A stretch of DNA of 64,000 bases from Bacillota bacterium (GCA_023459275.1 JAEWVC010000008.1:80409-144408); one strand, 5' to 3'; numbered from the stretch's first letter, positions 8,587 through 18,078 are shown. Notes: generated by a model from the letters alone, not told the origin. Made by a program: numbers and translations.

Positions 8587-10308
8587 ATCGCAACCTATTT
8601 TGACGATACCGAGCGGAAGATCCTTTCCGCCATCAGCGCGGACAACATGGATGAGGTTTTGCGCAAGTTTGACACCATCGACCGCCTCTCCGGCGGCCCC
8701 GGCGAGCTGGAGGCGATCCGCTATATCACGGACAAGCTTGCGTCTTATGGCATCGAATATGAGGAGCATGTGTTCCAGTCCTATTTAAGCAGCCCCGTTT
8801 CCGCAAGCCTTACCGTGCTGGGGGAAACGCCCCTTTCCTTTCCCGCCAAGACGAGGGCCTTTTCCGCCGCCTGCCCTGAAGGGATCGAGGGCGAGATGGT
8901 GTATGCCCCCGCCAAGGGCGGCGTGCAATTTGACACCGCGGTGATCCCCTGGACAAGGGAGCAGGTGGAGGGGAAGATTATCCTAAGCGAAGGCGGCGGG
9001 CCGGAGCACATGGACAAAGCGGTGGCCCTTGGGGCCGTGGGCCTCATCCACATCTGGCCCTCGGGGGAGGATGTGATCCATGAGATGACCGCTTCCCCCG
9101 TGTGGGGCGTGCCCACGCCGGAAACCGCCAAGCTGCTGCCCACCATCCCCGAAATTTCGGTAAAGAAAAGCGACGGCGAAAAGCTGATCGCCCTGGCCGC
9201 CAAAGGGAAAACACAAGTGCGCCTGACCGCCGACTTGGAGGCGGGGGTGAAGGAGCTGCACCTGCCCGTTGCCACCATCCGGGGCAAGACCGATGACTAC
9301 GTGCTGCTGGCCGGGCATATCGACGCCTGGTATGTGGGCGTTACCGACAATGCCGTGGGCAACGCGCTGTGTCTGGAGCTGGCCAGGGTGTTCAAGGAAC
9401 ACCAGGGGGAGCTGAACCGCTCCATCAAGGTCGCCTGGTGGCCGGGCCATTCCAATGGCCGGTACGCGGGCTCCGCCTGGTACTGCGACAACGCCTTCGC
9501 GGATTTGCGCAAGGGCTGCGTGGCCTACATCAACGCCGATTCCCCAGGCAGCAAATTTGGCGTAATCCCGCTGGTAAGAAGCACCCTGATTGAAAAGGAC
9601 GGGTATTTCCAACAGGCGGTGCGGGACGTGTCGGGCGCGGAGCCCCAGTGGGATTTTCCCATCCGGGCCGGGGACAATTCCATGTGGGGGGCCTTTATCC
9701 CCTTCCACCTGATGCTGCGGGACAAGCCCGACAAGGACCACAACCAGGCCCATGTGGGCGGCTCCGGCGGCGGCTGGTGGTGGCACTCGGAGGAGGATAC
9801 CTACGACAAGGCGGATCTTGAGCTGTTGGTGAGGGATGCCCGCATCTTTGCGGCCTTTGCCTACCGCATTATGGCTCCCCAGGTACTTCCTGTGGATTTT
9901 CAGGCGCTGGCCGGCCATATGGAAGGGATTTTGAAGGGCTATGCCGAAAATGGAAGCCTATTCTTCAATATTGAGCAGCCTCTTGCGAGCGTTACGAAGT
10001 TCAAACGTCTGGCCAAAGCCCTTGCCGATAAAACGCCGGGGGACACGGCCAAACTTAACCGCCTGTACAAATATGCCGGCGGCCGGCTGATGGCGCTGAT
10101 GTATACCACCGTCAGCCCTTATGAGCAGGACGTGGCCTACGACCTGAAGCCCTTCCACGGTTTTTACAGGGCCGCCGCGCTTTCTGAACATACCGCTCCG
10201 GACCTTGCGCTGTTTCATGAAACAGCCTTCCGGCGGCAGTACAACCGCTTCCTCACCGAGATGGAGGAAGTGATGGAGGCTATGGAAGCCTATCTGGAAA
10301 ATGCGTGA
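8587..10308 (+). CDS. M28 family metallopeptidase-like protein, possible ATC start
   Basis: This zinc aminopeptidase-fold protein has a PA-type insertion around AVALGAVGLIHIW. M28-like motifs are LLAGHIDAWYVGVTDNAVGN (H-x-D and the bridging Asp), INADSPGSK and, near the end, WWWHSEEDTYDKAD. The usual Glu-Glu catalytic pair is not seen; the equivalent place reads WWPGHSNGRYAGSAWY. The first ATG (8647) has no ribosome binding site, and coding clearly continues upstream (YFDDTERKILSAIS) to a TGA at 8578. The best site, GGAAGG, precedes an ATC codon at 8587, chosen here as the probable start (573 residues). If ATC is not used, the protein starts at 8647 (553 residues). It sits between the dipeptidase and the M20 gene. 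Confidence 0.78.
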   Translation: MATYFDDTERKILSAISADNMDEVLRKFDTIDRLSGGPGELEAIRYITDKLASYGIEYEEHVFQSYLSSPVSASLTVLGETPLSFPAKTRAFSAACPEGIEGEMVYAPAKGGVQFDTAVIPWTREQVEGKIILSEGGGPEHMDKAVALGAVGLIHIWPSGEDVIHEMTASPVWGVPTPETAKLLPTIPEISVKKSDGEKLIALAAKGKTQVRLTADLEAGVKELHLPVATIRGKTDDYVLLAGHIDAWYVGVTDNAVGNALCLELARVFKEHQGELNRSIKVAWWPGHSNGRYAGSAWYCDNAFADLRKGCVAYINADSPGSKFGVIPLVRSTLIEKDGYFQQAVRDVSGAEPQWDFPIRAGDNSMWGAFIPFHLMLRDKPDKDHNQAHVGGSGGGWWWHSEEDTYDKADLELLVRDARIFAAFAYRIMAPQVLPVDFQALAGHMEGILKGYAENGSLFFNIEQPLASVTKFKRLAKALADKTPGDTAKLNRLYKYAGGRLMALMYTTVSPYEQDVAYDLKPFHGFYRAAALSEHTAPDLALFHETAFRRQYNRFLTEMEEVMEAMEAYLENA

Positions 10309-10344
10309 CGAAGGCGCGATTTTAGAAGCAAAGAGGAGTTAGCA

Positions 10345-11538
10345 ATGAGCGACGCGGCTTACCGGCGGATAGAGGAGCGTATTGACGCTGTTTTCCCGCA
10401 GCTGCGGGAACTGAGCCTGGCCATACACAGCCACCCGGAAGTCTGCTTTACGGAGCATTTTGCCTGCGATACGCTGTCCGCTTTTTTGAAGGAGCAGGGC
10501 TTTGCGGTATCCGGCAACCTGGGCGGCCTGGACACCGCCTTCCTGGCGGAGAAAAAGGGCGCCGAGGAAGGGACGGCGGTGGCCCTCACCGCCGAGTATG
10601 ACGCGCTTCCCATCGGCCATGCCTGCGGCCACAACCTGATCGCCGCGGCTTCCGTGGGCGCGGCCATCGGCCTTTTGGCGGTGATGGGTGAGCTTCCAGG
10701 CACCCTGAAGGTGATCGGCACCCCGGCAGAGGAGGGCGGCGGCAAGGTGATCCTCTGCGGCAAGGGCGTTTTTCAGGACGTGGACTTCGCCATGCAGATA
10801 CACCCCCACAAGATGAACATGATCCAGTGCGGCAGCCTGGCGGTTAAGACCATGGAGGTGGCCTTCCACGGCCGCATGGCCCATTCCTCCCGGCCCGAAG
10901 AAGGGATCAACGCCTTGAGTGCCCTTTTGCACACTTTTTCGGCCATCGACGCCCAGCGGGCGCTGCTGCCCAACAAGACCAACATCAGCGGCATTATTTT
11001 GGAGGGTGGGAAGGCCAACAATGTGATCCCCGACTTTGCCTCCGCCAGCTTCTGCGTGCGGGCCTCTACGGTGAAGGACATGCAGGCGGCTAAGGAAGCT
11101 GTGAAGCGGGCGGTGGCGTCCTCCGACTGCCTGTTTGGAACGACAAGCGAAATCACCAGCGGCATCCTGTACGCCGAACGGTACCCCAACCGGCCCATGG
11201 ACGAAGCTTACAAACGGCATATGGAGTTGTTCGGGGAAACGGTGCTCTATCCCCCCGCCAACATGAAGCTGGCATCCTCCGATGTGGGCAACGTGAGCCT
11301 GGAAATCCCCATGATACAGCCGTATCTGTATATCGGCGGCGCCGATGTGCACACCAAGGATTTTGAAAAGGCCGCCGCCTCCCCCTTTGCCCAGGAGCAG
11401 ATGAGGAAAGCCGCCAAGGCGCTGGCCAGGACGGCGTATGATTTGTTTGTCTCCAGCGAACTGCGGCAGGCGGCCCTTGAGGATTTTAAAGCAAACGTGC
11501 CTAAGTACACCCGGGCCGAACTGGGGTACGACGCATGA
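10345..11538 (+). CDS. M20 family amidohydrolase (AbgB/PM20D2-like)
   Basis: This 397-residue dizinc hydrolase is of the M20 amidohydrolase group, which acts on N-acyl amino acids, aminobenzoyl-glutamate or beta-alanyl dipeptides. EYDALPIGHACGHN carries the metal-binding Asp86, Cys94 and His96. GTPAEEGGGK holds the Glu129-Glu130 pair of catalytic base and ligand. HGRMAHSSRPEEGINAL marks the dimerisation lid domain. The ATG follows AGAGGAG. It is the last enzyme before the GntR regulator. It fits a pathway in which acylated amino acids or dipeptides are deacylated in the cytoplasm. The exact substrate is not evident. Confidence 0.88.
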   Translation: MSDAAYRRIEERIDAVFPQLRELSLAIHSHPEVCFTEHFACDTLSAFLKEQGFAVSGNLGGLDTAFLAEKKGAEEGTAVALTAEYDALPIGHACGHNLIAAASVGAAIGLLAVMGELPGTLKVIGTPAEEGGGKVILCGKGVFQDVDFAMQIHPHKMNMIQCGSLAVKTMEVAFHGRMAHSSRPEEGINALSALLHTFSAIDAQRALLPNKTNISGIILEGGKANNVIPDFASASFCVRASTVKDMQAAKEAVKRAVASSDCLFGTTSEITSGILYAERYPNRPMDEAYKRHMELFGETVLYPPANMKLASSDVGNVSLEIPMIQPYLYIGGADVHTKDFEKAAASPFAQEQMRKAAKALARTAYDLFVSSELRQAALEDFKANVPKYTRAELGYDA

Positions 11539-11572
11539 GCACCGCGGTAAGCGCCCCGGAAAGGAAACCTCC

Positions 11573-12619
11573 ATGAAGCTGAACATCAACAAAACCGACA
11601 GGACACCCATCCACCGCCAGATCATTGAACAGATCGGGTTCATGATCGAAAGCGGCGTGCTTCGCGGCGGGGACAAACTTCCCACGGAGCGGGCGCTCAG
11701 CGAGCGGTACGGGGTATCCCGGGGGACGGTGAACACCGCGTATTTGGAGCTTTCAAGGATGGGCAAGATCCTGACCATTCAGGGCAGCGGCACCTATGTG
11801 ACCAAGGTCCATACCGATGTGGAGCAGGGGTACATCCGCAGCCAGATCGACGCGCTTTTGCAGGAGGCTTCCTCCATCGGCATTGCCGACGGCAAGGTGC
11901 TGGAGCTGATGGATCAGGAGATACGCCGCCGCCGCCGGGGCATCACCCAGGTGCACGCCGCATGGATCGGCTGCTGCGTGGAAGTGCTGCGCATGACCGA
12001 GCCCACGCTGGCCGGCGTGCCCCTGGTGCAGATTACCAGCTTCCACATTGATGAAATTTTGAAAAATCCCAAGCTTCTGGACGATGATTTTGACCTGATC
12101 GTGACCACGGAATATCCCTACGACGCCCTTTTGCATGCCGTGCCCATGCAGGCCGACAAGATCGTCCGGGTCACGCTGAGCCTGGATGAGGAATCCACCT
12201 TTGCGCTGTCCCTGATTGCCCAAGGCCAGCGGGCGGTGATGTACGGCGTGGAGCAGCTGTTTGTGGATACGGTGCGCCAGAAGCTGGATTTATCCACAAA
12301 TTTGAAGGAATGCAAGTATTACGCCAGGAACGCGCCGGGGGTTGAAAAGGCGCTGGAGCAAGCCGAGGTGCTGATCTTGCCCGACAGGAGCCTGCTGTAC
12401 GACCAGGAGGAGCTTTTGCAGGCCGCCAGGGACTTTGCCCTAAAGGGCAGGCCGGTTCTGCACATCTCCTACCATGTGGACAGGGGCAGCGTGATCCACT
12501 TTGAATGGCTGGTGAAGCAGTGCTGGATCGGCAAATGCCGCACGGGCATTACGACACTGGCGGAAACGCCGGAGTACCACAAAGGCAAAAACCAGAAAAA
12601 GCAAGGAAGCATGTTTTAA
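11573..12619 (+). CDS. GntR family transcriptional regulator with an unassigned effector domain
   Basis: Residues 1-75 form a GntR winged helix: TPIHRQIIEQIGFMIESG, then GDKLPTERALSERYGVSRGT and ILTIQGSGTYV. The remaining roughly 270 residues are neither an FCD, UTRA nor aminotransferase domain by eye. They resemble an alpha/beta sensor fold with segments such as FDLIVTTEYPYDALL. The start at ATG 11573 follows GGAAAGGAAA, and the in-frame open stretch upstream overlaps the M20 gene and is not used. It is co-directional with the D-aminoacylase/peptidase cluster and 34 bp after it, so it is probably the local, self-regulated regulator. A palindrome-type terminator follows. Confidence 0.82.
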   Translation: MKLNINKTDRTPIHRQIIEQIGFMIESGVLRGGDKLPTERALSERYGVSRGTVNTAYLELSRMGKILTIQGSGTYVTKVHTDVEQGYIRSQIDALLQEASSIGIADGKVLELMDQEIRRRRRGITQVHAAWIGCCVEVLRMTEPTLAGVPLVQITSFHIDEILKNPKLLDDDFDLIVTTEYPYDALLHAVPMQADKIVRVTLSLDEESTFALSLIAQGQRAVMYGVEQLFVDTVRQKLDLSTNLKECKYYARNAPGVEKALEQAEVLILPDRSLLYDQEELLQAARDFALKGRPVLHISYHVDRGSVIHFEWLVKQCWIGKCRTGITTLAETPEYHKGKNQKKQGSMF

Positions 12620-12672
12620 CGTCCTTGAGAGGGGCTATGCAGGAACGCCCCGGCGCAAAGGCAGCTTTATGC

Positions 12673-12706
12673 AAGCCCCCCGGAATTGGCCAATTCCGGG
12701 GGGCTT
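12673..12706. terminator. Perfect 34-bp palindrome after the GntR gene
   Basis: AAGCCCCCCGGAATTGG (12673-12689) is followed directly by its exact reverse complement. As RNA it gives a long GC-rich hairpin ending in CTTT, 54 nt after the regulator stop. The most likely role is a bidirectional or weak terminator closing region 1. A regulator-binding site cannot be excluded because the loop-free symmetry is perfect. The rest of the 12620-12887 gap shows nothing coding. Confidence 0.65.
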
Positions 12707-12887
12707 TCGCAAGAAGGCGGACATGGAAGCAAAACGGAGGGCATGCCGCAGACAACAGTGGCGGCCAGAAAGTGCGCAATGCCCCTGAAAAGAAGAAACA
12801 GGAAAGAAAATTGAACATATTCGTAAAATTTGTGCATGCATCCGATGTGCGTAATTGATAGAATGGGATCATCAGGTGAACGGGGGA

Positions 12888-14648
12888 ATGCATGTGAAGC
12901 AATGGGCCCAGGCGCCGCAGGACGGATGTGAAGGGAAATTGCGCATCGTCAGCGAGGTTACGGAACATACAAAGAACCGGCATTTGCAGATCGCGAATAT
13001 CCTTGCGCATTCAAACGGTCAAATCCTGATAAGCTGCCGCTGGGATCACCGGGCCGTCTCCGAGGAACCGGGGAGGCGTATAGTGTGGCGCAATGGCGAG
13101 CAGCTTGGGCAATCCGCCGAAGGGGACTGCACAAACGAGCAGGCGCTCTTTTTCAGCACGGACGGAGGGGCCACCTTCCAGATTGCAAACGATGGGCAGT
13201 CCATTGTGACGCTTGCGATGGGCACAAGCTTTGCCATGCCCTCGGCGGTGACACACAGCCTGCTTTTTGAGGATGCCATGGGGCAGACATGGCTGTACTA
13301 TACCATCGACCAGCCCATGACCTGCGGCAAGGCGTATCCATGGCGCGCTACCGGCGGCGGAGAAATACGCAGAATCAGGCTGCGCTTTGACGGGAGGACA
13401 TGGCGGGCGGCAGGGGAGAGCGGTGTGGTATGGGGCTGCATGCAGCCGCTGCCGGATGGCGCGGGAGGAACTGCACAAACGGTCCGTGTATCCTGCCTGA
13501 ACGCGATCCTTTCCCTGGGCGGGGGCAGGCTGCTGATGCCTGTTTCCGGCCGTGATACCGTCGCGGAGCCCGACGGGTGCTATTGGCGGGAAAACCGTGC
13601 ATGGATGCTGATTTCCGCTGACAGCGGAGCAACCTGGGACAGGGCCGCTTTCGTGGGGGGAAGCAGCCATATTTGCTTGTGCGAGGGCACAGTGGTACAA
13701 ACGGGAAAAGGCCATCTGTTCAGCCTGATGCGGGCGGGGTATGGGACCGGTGAAAGCCTTTATGCCGCCTGGTCCCGCGACGGCGGGGATACCTGGGAAA
13801 CCCCCGTTCCCACCGGGCTCCCCAATGCCAAAACAGGGACGCGGCCCTTTCTTTTGCGGCTGCGTTCCGGGAACTATCTGCTTTTGCAGACGGATGAGCA
13901 TGAAACAAGCCACCGTGTCAACCTGACGGCCTTTGTCACAGATGAGGAAGGGCTTTATAAAGGCCTGTGGAAATGGAAGCGTGTGCTGTCCACAGACTGC
14001 AAAAGCCTGTGGAAGGGCAGTGCCTATGGTGCCGCCGCCCAGGACGCACAGGGGGGCATCCATGTGGCGTTTGCAGGTTTTACCAGCCGGTACAACAGGC
14101 TTTACAGCCTTCGTGTCACAGAACAGTGGCTGACGGACTGCCTGTATGAACCGTCCGGCGGCATGCTGGAGGAGGAAGACGGGCGGCCTTGCTGGATTTT
14201 GGCGGATGCCGCGCCCATCCTGCGCTTTACAAATACCAGGGGCCGCGCCCAGGCAGGCAGCTTTGGGGCTTTGCGGGGGAAACGCTTTGCGGACATGCGC
14301 GTGAGCATCCGCGCGTGTCCGGAGGCGGGGCGTTTTTCCATCCTTTCCCTGCGTTCTTTTTGCGGTTCCCGGGAGGAAATCGCCATCCTTTTGGCAAAAG
14401 AGGATGTACTGCTGGAGGATGCGTCGGGAACGGCTGTACTTGGCGCCCCGGGAGAAAACAGAAGACTTTATGTGGAGATATTGGGCGCGAACCGCTACGT
14501 TGTCCATTGGGATGGAACGTGCCTTTTTGCCTACGGGAAAGCCTACGGCGATCCGGATACATTGGTCACCGGCGGGGATTATGCGCATGGGGAAGCGTGC
14601 CTGATGGACGTTACAAATATCGCATACGGAAGCAGTGCCGGCGAGTAA
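12888..14648 (+). CDS. Sialidase-like (BNR/Asp-box) protein, no signal peptide
   Basis: This protein of about 586 residues has a sialidase-type six-bladed propeller. Three Asp boxes are visible: STDGGATF near residue 90, SADSGATW near 243 and SRDGGDTW near 296. The C-terminal roughly 150 residues look like a separate beta-rich domain. The N-terminus (MHVKQWAQAPQDG) has no signal sequence, so the enzyme would act in the cytoplasm on imported sugars, unlike most bacterial sialidases. ATG 12888 was chosen because AGGTG lies 9 nt upstream; a TTG at 12855 is weaker. The downstream lyase, YhcH-like and AGE-like genes support a sialic-acid role. Asp boxes also occur in unrelated propellers, so substrate is inferred. 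Confidence 0.72.
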   Translation: MHVKQWAQAPQDGCEGKLRIVSEVTEHTKNRHLQIANILAHSNGQILISCRWDHRAVSEEPGRRIVWRNGEQLGQSAEGDCTNEQALFFSTDGGATFQIANDGQSIVTLAMGTSFAMPSAVTHSLLFEDAMGQTWLYYTIDQPMTCGKAYPWRATGGGEIRRIRLRFDGRTWRAAGESGVVWGCMQPLPDGAGGTAQTVRVSCLNAILSLGGGRLLMPVSGRDTVAEPDGCYWRENRAWMLISADSGATWDRAAFVGGSSHICLCEGTVVQTGKGHLFSLMRAGYGTGESLYAAWSRDGGDTWETPVPTGLPNAKTGTRPFLLRLRSGNYLLLQTDEHETSHRVNLTAFVTDEEGLYKGLWKWKRVLSTDCKSLWKGSAYGAAAQDAQGGIHVAFAGFTSRYNRLYSLRVTEQWLTDCLYEPSGGMLEEEDGRPCWILADAAPILRFTNTRGRAQAGSFGALRGKRFADMRVSIRACPEAGRFSILSLRSFCGSREEIAILLAKEDVLLEDASGTAVLGAPGENRRLYVEILGANRYVVHWDGTCLFAYGKAYGDPDTLVTGGDYAHGEACLMDVTNIAYGSSAGE

Positions 14649-14660
14649 GGGGGGCGGAGG

Positions 14661-16433
14661 ATGCGCAAGCTAAAAAAAATACGCTTTTTTACCGCCTTTG
14701 CAGGGGTGATGGCTGTCATGCTTGCCACTTTTGCGCTGTTGCTGACGTATACCGGAACGAAAATGGAAAGGGTGATCGAGGAAAACCTCACCCAGCAAAC
14801 GAACCGCTACGCCAGCCAGCAGGCGGATGTTTTTTATAACATTTACAAGGTGTCCCGCAGCATGCTGGCCACCTGCATCTATGACCAGGAAATCAGCGCC
14901 ATTCTGCAATCCCCGCAGGGAAACAATGTAAGGGCGATACGCGCCATGCAGGAAAAACTTCGCTATTTTGACAGCTATCATCTTTCGGGCCTGCCCTACC
15001 GCATCACGGTATATGACCTGAAGGGCAATACCTACTCCACCTGGACCAGAAACGGGGATATGTGGGAGGATATCTTTGCGCTTCCGCAGACCCAAAGCGC
15101 ATTGGAACAAAATACGAGCTTTTTTACCCTGCGGCACAAGATGTGGTATGACAACGATGAATATTCCGATCACCGGGTGCAGGTGTTTTCCTTTGCCAAT
15201 CTGATCCAGGACCAGTATTCCGCAAAGCCTATCGGGCTTTTGCTGCTTTCCATAGATGAAGCCGCGCTGCTGAACAGCCTGGAAAGCGAGCAGCATCAAA
15301 TAGCGCTGCTGAGCGGCAGGACGGGGGCCTATTTCTATGGAAGCGTGCCGGAGGCGCTTTGCGCCTGTGTGCTTGCGCACCCCGGTGAATACCCGGAAGG
15401 CAAACTGTCCAGGCTCGACTGGAAAGGAAAACGGTACCTGGTTACCCATGCGGATATGGGCTCCTTGGGTGTGCATATGGTTCAACTGCTGCCCTATGAG
15501 ACGGCCTATGCCGATTTCATTTCCCTGCGCAGGACGAACACCGCGTTTTTGATCTCCTCGGTGCTGATGATGGCCTTTATTTCAACGCTGCTGCTGTTTG
15601 GTTTGACGCGGCCGCTCAAGCGCCTGTTTGAGCAGGTGCGGATCATTGACCTGACGGGCGGAGCTGTTTCCCACGTTGTTGTGGGGGGATACAGGGAATG
15701 CGAGGAGATGGCCCACGCCGTCAACGAAATGTGCGACAGGACAGCGGAAATGGTGGAGCTGATCAAAAAGGAGCAGCAGGCAAAATCGGAATTGCGCTAC
15801 CGCTATCTGGTCAGCCAGCTCAACCCGCATTTTTTGCTGAATTCGCTGAACAACATCAAATGGATCGCCTATATGAGCAAGGCGCATAAAGTGGCCGAAA
15901 TGATCTCCGCGCTTGGCTTTCTTTTGGAGACGAGCCTGGGAAAGAAAAGCTCCAGCGTGACGATCCGCTATGAGCTGGACTATGTCAGGCGCTATATGTT
16001 TTTGCAGGAACTGCATTTTGGCGACAGCCTGACGTATGAATGCCATGTTGAGGAGGAACTGCTGGATCTGCCCTTTGAAAAATTCACCCTTCAGCTCCTG
16101 ATCGACAACGCCATCAAGCACGGTTACGAAAAGGGGAAGAAGCTTCACATCATCATTCATTTTGCCCGGCAGGACAATAAACTGACGCTGACTGTAACCG
16201 ATAATGGGAAGGGGATGGCTCCGGAGCGTTTACAGGCGGTTCAGGCCTGGCTTTCGTCACCGCAGGAAAAGGAGGAGAAAGGCCACCTGGGGTTGACGAA
16301 TATCAGCAGGCGGCTGTATTACCTGTACGGCGGGGAGGCATATCTGCGGATAGACAGCACGTTGGGGCTCGGGACCGTGGTAACGGAAGTCTTCCCTTAT
16401 GACAGAATGCACGGAGAGATAAGCGATGTATAG
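14661..16433 (+). CDS. Sensor histidine kinase, YesM type
   Basis: This 590-residue membrane kinase typically senses sugars or their importers in Bacillota. A first transmembrane helix lies at residues 8-32 and a second near 293-318, enclosing an extracellular sensor domain of about 260 residues. A HAMP region follows (TRPLKRLFEQVRIID). The phosphoacceptor motif of the His_kinase family is SQLNPHFLLNSL with His390. The HATPase domain shows LLIDNAIKHGY and TDNGKGM. Its stop overlaps the next gene by 8 bp, giving tight coupling to the response regulator. It is the likely extracellular sensor for the sugar imported by the downstream ABC system. Confidence 0.93.
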   Translation: MRKLKKIRFFTAFAGVMAVMLATFALLLTYTGTKMERVIEENLTQQTNRYASQQADVFYNIYKVSRSMLATCIYDQEISAILQSPQGNNVRAIRAMQEKLRYFDSYHLSGLPYRITVYDLKGNTYSTWTRNGDMWEDIFALPQTQSALEQNTSFFTLRHKMWYDNDEYSDHRVQVFSFANLIQDQYSAKPIGLLLLSIDEAALLNSLESEQHQIALLSGRTGAYFYGSVPEALCACVLAHPGEYPEGKLSRLDWKGKRYLVTHADMGSLGVHMVQLLPYETAYADFISLRRTNTAFLISSVLMMAFISTLLLFGLTRPLKRLFEQVRIIDLTGGAVSHVVVGGYRECEEMAHAVNEMCDRTAEMVELIKKEQQAKSELRYRYLVSQLNPHFLLNSLNNIKWIAYMSKAHKVAEMISALGFLLETSLGKKSSSVTIRYELDYVRRYMFLQELHFGDSLTYECHVEEELLDLPFEKFTLQLLIDNAIKHGYEKGKKLHIIIHFARQDNKLTLTVTDNGKGMAPERLQAVQAWLSSPQEKEEKGHLGLTNISRRLYYLYGGEAYLRIDSTLGLGTVVTEVFPYDRMHGEISDV

Positions 16434-17994
16434 GGTTTTGATTGTGGATGACGAGATATTGCTCCGGGTCGGCCTTGAGTCGATCATCAGCTGGCAGGAA
16501 TACGGCTTTGAAATCGCCGGGACTGCCGACAGCGGAGAAGCTGCGATGCAGTTTATCCGCCGGGAAAAGCTGGATGTCGTCCTGACGGATGTGGTGATGC
16601 CGGGGATGGATGGCGTGGAACTTACGCGCCTGATCAAAAAGGAGTATCCCCATATTCTGGTGGTGGCTTTAAGCTGCTATACGGATGTGGATTATGTCAA
16701 AAACATCATCAAAATGGGTGCGGAGGATTACCTTCAAAAACTGTCCATGACGCCTGAGCACATCGTAACGGTGCTAAGGGACCTTTATGAAAAACTGGAG
16801 GCCCGCAAAAACGTTCAAGAGGCAGGCGGAGGGCAGGAGGCATGCACCTCGTTTTTGCTCAGGCTTTTTGCCGCCAGGGATGAGCAGACCGCTAGTGATT
16901 GCCTTGCGCAGATGGGGATCGGCACTGGCCGGGCCGTGCGGGTGATGGCCGCACGGGTCCAAGGCCCGTCCGAAGCGGGCGACGGACTGACGGAAACAGC
17001 CATGGCAAGGCTTTGCACGGAGTTGATGGAGGACAACGTCTGTCCGTTTGTAAAAGTGAAAAACGGGCTTGTCGCCGGCATCATCCGGGATATGGACCAG
17101 GCAATTTTAAACCAGATGGGCATGGAGATTGTCAAACGGGCCGAAAGATATCTGAGCAAGGATGTGGCGGTGGGCTTCAGCCTGGGCTTCCATTCGCCCG
17201 GTGACGCCCGCGTTTCCTTGCGGCAGGCGGATATCGCATCCTTCTCCTGGTATCTTGACGGGAAAGGCCGGGTGTTTTTCTTTGTGCCGGAGGACCAGGT
17301 GGCCTCCAATATGCTATACGCAAAAAGCGACCAAATCCGACGGCTGATTGATATCATGGATTTTGGAGGCGCCAGGGACAAGGCATTGGATCTGGTGGAA
17401 GTTATGCGCAAGCACGTTACCCTGCCGGTGATCAGCAAGCAGATTTTTACGATGCTCCTGACCTATGTCGTGCGGTTTTCCGTGGAGCACGGCATCAGCC
17501 TGGCCGGCGCGGATGTGAATGTGGATATGGCCCATGCGGCGTTTGATGAGATTGTTCCGGTGGAAAAAGCGCTGCAGCTGTTTTTGTCGATGCTCTCTTT
17601 TGCAGGCCAGGCCTTCGAAGCGTCTCCGGCAAGATACAGGCCGGAGATCAAAAGGCTGATGGCCTATATCCAGGAGCATTACATGGATGATCTGACGCTG
17701 TCTGCGGCGGCGGCCTTCGTGTGCATGAGCGAAAGCTACTTGAGCAACCTGTTCAAAAGGGAAACGGGCCAATCCTTTGTCAGCTACCTGGAGGAGTGCC
17801 GCATGCAGAAGGCGATCCTGCTGATGCGCAAGAACCGGCTGCCCCTGTATATGATCGCCCAGCAGGTAGGCTATCCCAATGTCAATTATTTCGGGCGCGT
17901 GTTCAAAAAGATACGCGGACAATCCCCGCGGGATTATCTGCGCAAGCAAAAAAGTGAACAAAACGCGCAAGATATTGAACACGGCAAGAAATGA
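16426..17994 (+). CDS. AraC-type response regulator, YesN type
   Basis: This 522-residue response regulator has an N-terminal receiver (VLIVDDEILLRVGLE) with the phosphorylation site Asp55 in LTDVVMPGMDG. A long linker of about 270 residues follows, then a C-terminal AraC/XylS double helix-turn-helix (LTLSAAAAFVCMSESYL and MIAQQVGYPNVNYFGRVFKK). It overlaps the kinase gene by 8 bp, so the two form a cognate pair. The binding-protein gene begins 120 bp downstream with its own extended -10, and is the obvious target. Pairs of this kind normally activate the adjacent binding-protein promoter. Confidence 0.93.
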   Translation: MYRVLIVDDEILLRVGLESIISWQEYGFEIAGTADSGEAAMQFIRREKLDVVLTDVVMPGMDGVELTRLIKKEYPHILVVALSCYTDVDYVKNIIKMGAEDYLQKLSMTPEHIVTVLRDLYEKLEARKNVQEAGGGQEACTSFLLRLFAARDEQTASDCLAQMGIGTGRAVRVMAARVQGPSEAGDGLTETAMARLCTELMEDNVCPFVKVKNGLVAGIIRDMDQAILNQMGMEIVKRAERYLSKDVAVGFSLGFHSPGDARVSLRQADIASFSWYLDGKGRVFFFVPEDQVASNMLYAKSDQIRRLIDIMDFGGARDKALDLVEVMRKHVTLPVISKQIFTMLLTYVVRFSVEHGISLAGADVNVDMAHAAFDEIVPVEKALQLFLSMLSFAGQAFEASPARYRPEIKRLMAYIQEHYMDDLTLSAAAAFVCMSESYLSNLFKRETGQSFVSYLEECRMQKAILLMRKNRLPLYMIAQQVGYPNVNYFGRVFKKIRGQSPRDYLRKQKSEQNAQDIEHGKK

Positions 17995-18069
17995 ACACAG
18001 CACCCAAAAAAGGCTGCGGGAAATATGAATATTCCTCTAAATATCCTGGTCTGCCGCGGCGGGATTCCA

Positions 18070-18078
18070 TGCTAAAAT
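18070..18078 (+). promoter_or_regulatory. Extended -10 promoter for the binding-protein gene
   Basis: TGC followed by TAAAAT forms an extended -10 element 36 nt before the binding-protein ATG. No good -35 box is present at the right distance, which suits a promoter that depends on an activator such as the YesN-type regulator encoded just upstream. Confidence 0.5.

Noticed and set aside
8647..10308. ATG 8647 as the definite start of the M28 gene
   Set aside because: It has no ribosome binding site and conserved-looking coding sequence extends upstream; kept only as the alternative.
12855..12887. TTG start for the sialidase-like protein
   Set aside because: ATG 12888 has a better spaced AGGTG site; the extra residues show no family resemblance.
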